NCBI GenBank assembly: GCA_902554355.1
Contig: CACDOC010000003.1
Span: 1-64,000 of the forward strand
DNA: 64,000 bases
Direction: 5' to 3'
Source: an uncultured SAR86 cluster bacterium
Lineage (GTDB): Bacteria; Pseudomonadota; Gammaproteobacteria; Magnimaribacterales; Magnimaribacteraceae
This document shows, one piece after another, positions 59,655-64,000 of the stretch. The translations under genes were made by a program, and so were the position numbers. Positions within the stretch are counted from its first letter, which is position 1, and each line of letters begins with the position of its first letter. Under the pieces are notes generated by a model. That model was not told where the DNA came from. It made no database searches and saw nothing but the letters and a program-made list of their open reading frames with translations.

Positions 59655-62258
59655 ATGAAAATATTATCAAGTAAAAAGTTTGGCTTAACGACTCTTTTGC
59701 CCTTGTTACTACTTACCTCTTCAATTTCTGCAGATGAAGTTGATGAGGTGGTAGTCAGCGGATACTTCATTCCAGACGAAAAGAGAGATACCACAGAAAT
59801 AAATGTGGTTTTAGATAGTACTGCAATAGAAAGGACTGGCGATGACAACATAGCAGTTGCATTAACTAGACTTACTGGTCTAAGTTTAGTTAGAGGTAAA
59901 TATGTCTACGTTAGAGGCTTGGGGGAAAGATATTCTGCTGCCACACTCAATGGCGGTGTTTTACCAAGCCCTGAACCGCTTAAAAGAGTTGTTCCATTAG
60001 ATCTTTTTCCAACTGAGGCGATTGAATCAGCTATTGTTCAAAAAACATACTCCGCAGATATGAATGGTGAATTTGGTGGCGGTATGATTGCAATTAAAAC
60101 AAAAGCAGTTCCTTCAGAAAGAATTGCATCTTTATCGTTATCCACGGGTTACAACACAAATCATAAAGAAGATGGTCTTCTTTATGATGGCGGTGGAGAT
60201 GATGACTGGGGCTATGATGATGGTATCAGAGATTATCCAGCTTCAGTCGCAAGTGCAATTGCTGCTGGTAAAAAAATTGATCGATCTAATTTTGAACCAT
60301 ATCAACTAGCTAATATGGCTAGAGAATTTGAAAACTCTAAACTATGGGTGATACAAAAGGGCAATGTTCCTGCTAATGGTTCATTCAATGTAACCTATGG
60401 CAATCAACTTGATTGGGATCTTGGCAATGACCTTTCATCTGGATTTCTATTAACAGCAGGAGTTAAATCTTCTTGGCAAACTCAAGAAGGTTTAAGGCAA
60501 ACTGGAGACTTGCAAGCTAATTCAGACGGAACTGTATCTGTAATCAAGGCCGAAGATAAAACATTTATGTCTACGTCTAATGATGCTACAACTTATGGAA
60601 TGGGTGTCTTTGGAGTTGAATCGGATTCTGCAGAGGTAAAATTGACTTCCCTATACATCCACAAAGGCACTAAAGAAGCAAGATCTATAACTGGATATGA
60701 TCCAAGTGATGCTGCTGATGTACGTGAAGATTATACTGAGTTTTTTGAAAGAACTTTGCGCAATAATCAGCTAAGTTTTGATAAGATTTTTCAAAATGAA
60801 ATTACTTTGAATGGAAGAGTATCTTTCGGAACGGCAAGTCGTAATGCACCTTATGAAAGATCTGTTTTTTATGAAGATAGTGATAATGACGGTATATTTT
60901 TATACGATGTTAACACAGGAAGAAATCAAACTCAGTTCAGTAGTGTAGACGATGATGTTTTTAATATCGGTTTAGATCTAACGCTTCCCGTTGAAACTGA
61001 TACCGCTGATTTAATCTTTAAAATTGGGTTAGATCAGAAAGTGAATGATAGGGAGGCTGAAGTTAGAAGCTACAGATTTTTAGCTGCTGGTGGACCTCTC
61101 CCCGATGATTTACTTGGAAAAAGAGTTGATTATATATTTGCTGATCAGAACCTTGATCCAAATAGACTTTATGTGATTGAAAATACTGGTTCTTCATCAC
61201 CTGCTGGATACGAAGGTGAGCTTGAAACTGACGCTTATTATGCATCTGTTGAAGCGTTGATCTCTGATCAATTTAGGATCTCTGCTGGAGCTAGATACGA
61301 AGACGGAACACAGGAAATTAATACCTATGATCTTTTTACTGGTAAAGACAACTCGATAGATAAAACAATTGATGAAGATTATATTCTTCCTAGCCTAACG
61401 TTTACATATCTACCTGAGAATTATGAAAATCTTCAAATCAGATTTGGTTACTCTGAAACTATTGCTAGGCCAACATTCAGAGAATTGTCACCTACACTAT
61501 TTGTAGACGTAGATACTGATAGGGTGATAGCTGGATCTTTATATCTTGAAAATTCAGAGATTGAAAATTTCGACCTCAGACTTGAATATTATTTTGATCA
61601 AAATCAATTTTTAACGCTTGGTGCTTTTTATAAAGAGATTGATAAACCAATTGAAGAATCTGTAACAGAAATTGGAGACTTGGTAATTACTTCATACCAA
61701 AACGTACCTTTAGCTGAAATAAGCGGTTTTGAATTTGAATTTGAGAGAATTTTTGACGGTTTTGAATCATCTTGGTTTGCAAGTAAAGAACTGTTAGTAA
61801 AAGTAAACTACACTTTCACTAACTCTGAAATTGTAATCGGAGAAGGAGATACGTTTGTTAATTTAGTGGGCGTGACCGAATTAGCTTCAAGCTTATTAGC
61901 TAATGGTAGGGACGATAGATTACAGGGTCAATCTGATAATATTCTTAATTTTCAAATTGGCTTCAATGATTTCATTGCAAATTCTCAAGGTACCCTAATT
62001 TTTAACTATGTTGATGATAGGGTTAGGGCAAGAGGAATTGATGTTTTACCAGATATCATAGAGGAAGTACCAACAACTCTTGATTTTGTTTACTCACGAA
62101 ATTTTGATGTTGATGACCTGGAGAACACTTTAAAACTATCATTGGAGATTCGAAATATTTTAGATGAGTCCTATGAGGCAACTGTTGCTGATAATATTTT
62201 CTATGATCAGTATGATTTAGGTAGATCCTTCTCATTGGGATTAAAATATGAGTTCTAA
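59655..62258 (+). CDS. TonB-dependent receptor, lipoprotein-linked
   Basis: 867 aa. Signal peptide MKILSSKKFGLTTLLPLLLLTSSISA, TonB box VDEVVVSGY, and plug with VRGLGERYSAATLNGGVLPS and PLDLFPTEAIESAIVQKTYSADM. The barrel ends in the aromatic FSLGLKYEF. It differs clearly from the first receptor: RGLGERYS and PSPEPLKR are typical of the branch that accompanies parallel-beta-helix lipoproteins. Translationally near the lipoprotein gene (25 bp) with its own Shine-Dalgarno (TAGGAG). Substrate unknown, perhaps a phosphorus compound. Confidence 0.92.
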   Translation: MKILSSKKFGLTTLLPLLLLTSSISADEVDEVVVSGYFIPDEKRDTTEINVVLDSTAIERTGDDNIAVALTRLTGLSLVRGKYVYVRGLGERYSAATLNGGVLPSPEPLKRVVPLDLFPTEAIESAIVQKTYSADMNGEFGGGMIAIKTKAVPSERIASLSLSTGYNTNHKEDGLLYDGGGDDDWGYDDGIRDYPASVASAIAAGKKIDRSNFEPYQLANMAREFENSKLWVIQKGNVPANGSFNVTYGNQLDWDLGNDLSSGFLLTAGVKSSWQTQEGLRQTGDLQANSDGTVSVIKAEDKTFMSTSNDATTYGMGVFGVESDSAEVKLTSLYIHKGTKEARSITGYDPSDAADVREDYTEFFERTLRNNQLSFDKIFQNEITLNGRVSFGTASRNAPYERSVFYEDSDNDGIFLYDVNTGRNQTQFSSVDDDVFNIGLDLTLPVETDTADLIFKIGLDQKVNDREAEVRSYRFLAAGGPLPDDLLGKRVDYIFADQNLDPNRLYVIENTGSSSPAGYEGELETDAYYASVEALISDQFRISAGARYEDGTQEINTYDLFTGKDNSIDKTIDEDYILPSLTFTYLPENYENLQIRFGYSETIARPTFRELSPTLFVDVDTDRVIAGSLYLENSEIENFDLRLEYYFDQNQFLTLGAFYKEIDKPIEESVTEIGDLVITSYQNVPLAEISGFEFEFERIFDGFESSWFASKELLVKVNYTFTNSEIVIGEGDTFVNLVGVTELASSLLANGRDDRLQGQSDNILNFQIGFNDFIANSQGTLIFNYVDDRVRARGIDVLPDIIEEVPTTLDFVYSRNFDVDDLENTLKLSLEIRNILDESYEATVADNIFYDQYDLGRSFSLGLKYEF

Positions 62259-62273
62259 TTCTATTTATTACTT

Positions 62274-62301
62274 TAAAATGGGCTCTACAGAGCCCATTTT
62301 A
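62274..62301 (+). terminator. Rho-independent terminator after the second receptor
   Basis: TAAAATGGGCTC, loop TACA, GAGCCCATTTTA. A perfect 12-bp stem ending just 5 bp before the gspC ATG, so gspC either reads through it or uses a promoter inside it. Confidence 0.85.
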
Positions 62302-62306
62302 TTATT

Positions 62307-62699
62307 ATGGAAAATTTCAACATAGCTAAGAAAATAATTTTTTATTGTTTAGTTTGCTTTGTTTTAGTTGCATTGATATATCAACTTTTTTTAATATTTA
62401 ATGCACCAACGTTTCAAAAAACATCTCCCATAAATGTTTCAGCTACTATTAATAATAATTTAAACTCAAATTATAGTAATCAAACTGCAACTCAGTTAAC
62501 CAATGATGAATTTCCTTATAAAGTCGTTGGTTATAGGGCGGGAGAAAAAAATAGTTCAGTTGTACTTAGAAAAGCTGATGTCGATTATGTTGTTCAGCAA
62601 GGTGAACTGATTGAAAATACCTATAGACTAATTTCTGTTAGTAAAAATGAGATAGTATTTGATAGAGCAGGAAAACAGATGTACATCAAAATAGATTAA
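62307..62699 (+). CDS. gspC: GspC-like type II secretion inner-membrane protein
   Basis: 130 aa. One N-terminal membrane segment (about 9-32), a low-complexity linker rich in Asn/Ser/Thr, then the homology-region domain YKVVGYRAGEKNSSVVLRKADVDYVVQQGELI. It lacks the PDZ domain or coiled coil of larger GspC, so it is a short form. GspC bridges the inner-membrane platform and the GspD secretin. Directly upstream of gspD, which confirms the call. Confidence 0.82.
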   Translation: MENFNIAKKIIFYCLVCFVLVALIYQLFLIFNAPTFQKTSPINVSATINNNLNSNYSNQTATQLTNDEFPYKVVGYRAGEKNSSVVLRKADVDYVVQQGELIENTYRLISVSKNEIVFDRAGKQMYIKID

Positions 62700-62764
62700 G
62701 AATATCTCCTTTATTTTCAACAACTTATTTCTGATCTAGTAAAAACACAAATTTGTAACATAAA

Positions 62765-62792
62765 TTTCACAAAGTGACAGCACAATTGTCAC
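62765..62792 (+). promoter_or_regulatory. PHO-box-like motif before gspD
   Basis: TTTCACAAAGTGACAGCACAATTGTCAC. TTTCAC and TGTCAC are 22 bp apart, and the sequence matches the receptor motif at most positions. It suggests that the secretion genes themselves answer to phosphate. Confidence 0.75.
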
Positions 62793-62823
62793 TAGATCAC
62801 CTCAGAATGTCGTTCATTCAAAA

Positions 62824-64000
62824 ATGACTAAAAAATTAATAATCTTTGCTTTACTGATCCCTTTTTTTATTGGTGCAGAAGACACTTATATTCTTAATTA
62901 TGATGACGTTGATATAAAAAAAGTTACACAAGATGTCGCAAGCTTTTCCAATAAGACATTAATCCTCGATCCGAAAGTGAAGGGAAGAGTTTCTATCTTT
63001 TCAGATACTATTCTTACATCTCAACAAGTTTGGGAGGTATATTTAAGAACTATTCAGGTTAGTGGTTTCTCTGCAGTCTCCGACGGTAATATTGTCCGAA
63101 TTGTGTCTGAAAACGACGCTACTCGCGATGAAACTGATATTTCTAATGATGGCGACTTTTCTACAAAGATTATCCCATTAGTTAATCGATCTGCTGGGGG
63201 TATTTTGCCCATGCTCAAACCAATTACTGGTAGGCAATCATATTTATCCAGTATTCCCTCCGTCAATTCCATATTGATTGTTGATAAATTATCAAATGTA
63301 CAGAGGATTGAAACCTTGGTAGATCAATTAGATAAAGATAATTCTGCTCAAATTTCTATTATTAAACTTGATAATTTATCTTCAATTGAAGCAGTAAGAA
63401 TTTTAGAGCGTCTAAAATTACAAGAAAATCCAACCATTAATAATTTTATAGCTGTGCCATTTCCGACTTCCAATTCAGTGATTCTTTCAGCAAATAACTT
63501 TGTAACAAATAATATAACTAAAACTTTACAGGCACTAGATAAAGATGCTTTGAACGATAGTTCTGTTGCAGTTATCTATTTAAAATTTGCTAAAGCTGAC
63601 GAAGTTTCTGCAATACTAAATACTGTTTCATCACGTTTTACTAACTCAGAATCATCTGAAAAACCTGTAGTTACTTTCCACGAGAAAACTAATTCCATTA
63701 TTGTATCAACCGAGCAAGCTAATTTAGATGTAATACGTAATCTCATATCCAAACTTGATATTAGAAGAGCACAGGTATTGGTTGAGGCGATTATTGTAGA
63801 ATTATCTGAGACCGCTGCAAAATCACTAGGAGTAGAAACTGTTTTTGCAGGAGGTGAGGAAGGTGATGTACCCTTGGCCATCACTAGGTTTCAAGATTCA
63901 AATTCACCTGATTTATTAGCTTTAGCTGGTTCAGCTGCTGAGTCGGGAGATGATGTAACTCTTAGAAATATTGGTGCTTCATCGTTACTTAATACTCAAG
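62824..64000 (+). CDS. gspD: GspD type II secretion secretin, N-terminal part (cut by window edge; not in ORF track)
   Basis: 392 codons are visible from the ATG at 62824 and the frame is open to the end. A signal peptide (MTKKLIIFALLIPFFIGA) is followed by N0 (YILNYDDVDIKKVTQDVASFSNKTL...), N1 to N3 ring modules (TKIIPLVNRSAGGILPMLKPI, ISIIKLDNLSSIEAVRILERL, VAVIYLKFAKADEVSAIL), then the start of the secretin domain at RRAQVLVEAIIVELSE. This is the outer-membrane channel of type II secretion. Remaining gsp genes should lie beyond the window. Confidence 0.93.
   Translation, partial: MTKKLIIFALLIPFFIGAEDTYILNYDDVDIKKVTQDVASFSNKTLILDPKVKGRVSIFSDTILTSQQVWEVYLRTIQVSGFSAVSDGNIVRIVSENDATRDETDISNDGDFSTKIIPLVNRSAGGILPMLKPITGRQSYLSSIPSVNSILIVDKLSNVQRIETLVDQLDKDNSAQISIIKLDNLSSIEAVRILERLKLQENPTINNFIAVPFPTSNSVILSANNFVTNNITKTLQALDKDALNDSSVAVIYLKFAKADEVSAILNTVSSRFTNSESSEKPVVTFHEKTNSIIVSTEQANLDVIRNLISKLDIRRAQVLVEAIIVELSETAAKSLGVETVFAGGEEGDVPLAITRFQDSNSPDLLALAGSAAESGDDVTLRNIGASSLLNTQ

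Noticed and set aside
1-64000. CRISPR array, prophage, insertion sequence or integron
   Set aside because: No regularly spaced repeats, transposase, integrase or phage structural genes were found; the only long repeat is the lipoprotein duplication.

Overview
The window is AT-rich bacterial chromosome with very tight gene packing. Most gaps are under 100 bp, many genes overlap by 1-4 bp, and some starts are TTG. Type II QueF, SlyX, CsrA next to tRNA-Arg(ACG), SixA, TonB-dependent receptors and type II secretion genes point to a gammaproteobacterium. The streamlined style and the many lipid/CoA-linked SDRs, hydratases and dioxygenases suggest a marine heterotroph, possibly SAR86-like. That placement is inference. 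No phage, insertion sequence, CRISPR array or rRNA was seen, and no gene-free stretch exceeds about 300 bp once csrA and the tRNAs are counted.

Layout. 0-4.3 kb: a cut-off MoxR ATPase, its VWA partner, an ABC exporter, queF and slyX. 4.3-10.3 kb: tRNA-Ser, tRNA-Arg and tRNA-Gly, csrA, a phosphatidylcholine-synthase-like enzyme and assorted oxidoreductases. 10.3-24.6 kb: housekeeping and accessory metabolism (MBL hydrolase, MFS and nucleotide-type transporters, M3 peptidase, a DUF3445 heme enzyme, a ferritin-like diiron candidate, Rieske ferredoxin) and a structured-RNA candidate between two convergent genes. 24.6-42.5 kb: catabolic genes, mostly on the minus strand. An FAD monooxygenase, GST, SDR, extradiol dioxygenase and FAH hydrolase look like a meta-cleavage pathway. 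They are followed by a haloalkane dehalogenase, an amidase, an acyl-CoA synthetase, enoyl-CoA hydratases and SDRs, a DUF3604 protein and a TauD-family dioxygenase.

The standout region is 42.5-64 kb, which reads as a phosphate-starvation island. It holds a PhoB/PhoR-type two-component system, a PiT transporter, PPK2 and Ppx, a PlcP-type phospholipase overlapping a glycosyltransferase (lipid remodelling) and a small cytidylyltransferase. It also holds a TonB receptor with a beta-propeller phytase, an arsenic-type aquaporin, and a duplicated surface lipoprotein with a second TonB receptor and the start of a type II secretion operon (GspC, GspD). A TGTCAC-based motif built on an 11-bp period, spanning 28 bp in four places, lies in front of five transcription units. 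It resembles a PHO box and ties the island into one probable regulon, including an uncharacterised 151-aa secreted protein. The pathway would take up inorganic phosphate, strip phosphate from phytate-like esters, recycle membrane phospholipid and replace it with glycolipid, and manage polyphosphate.
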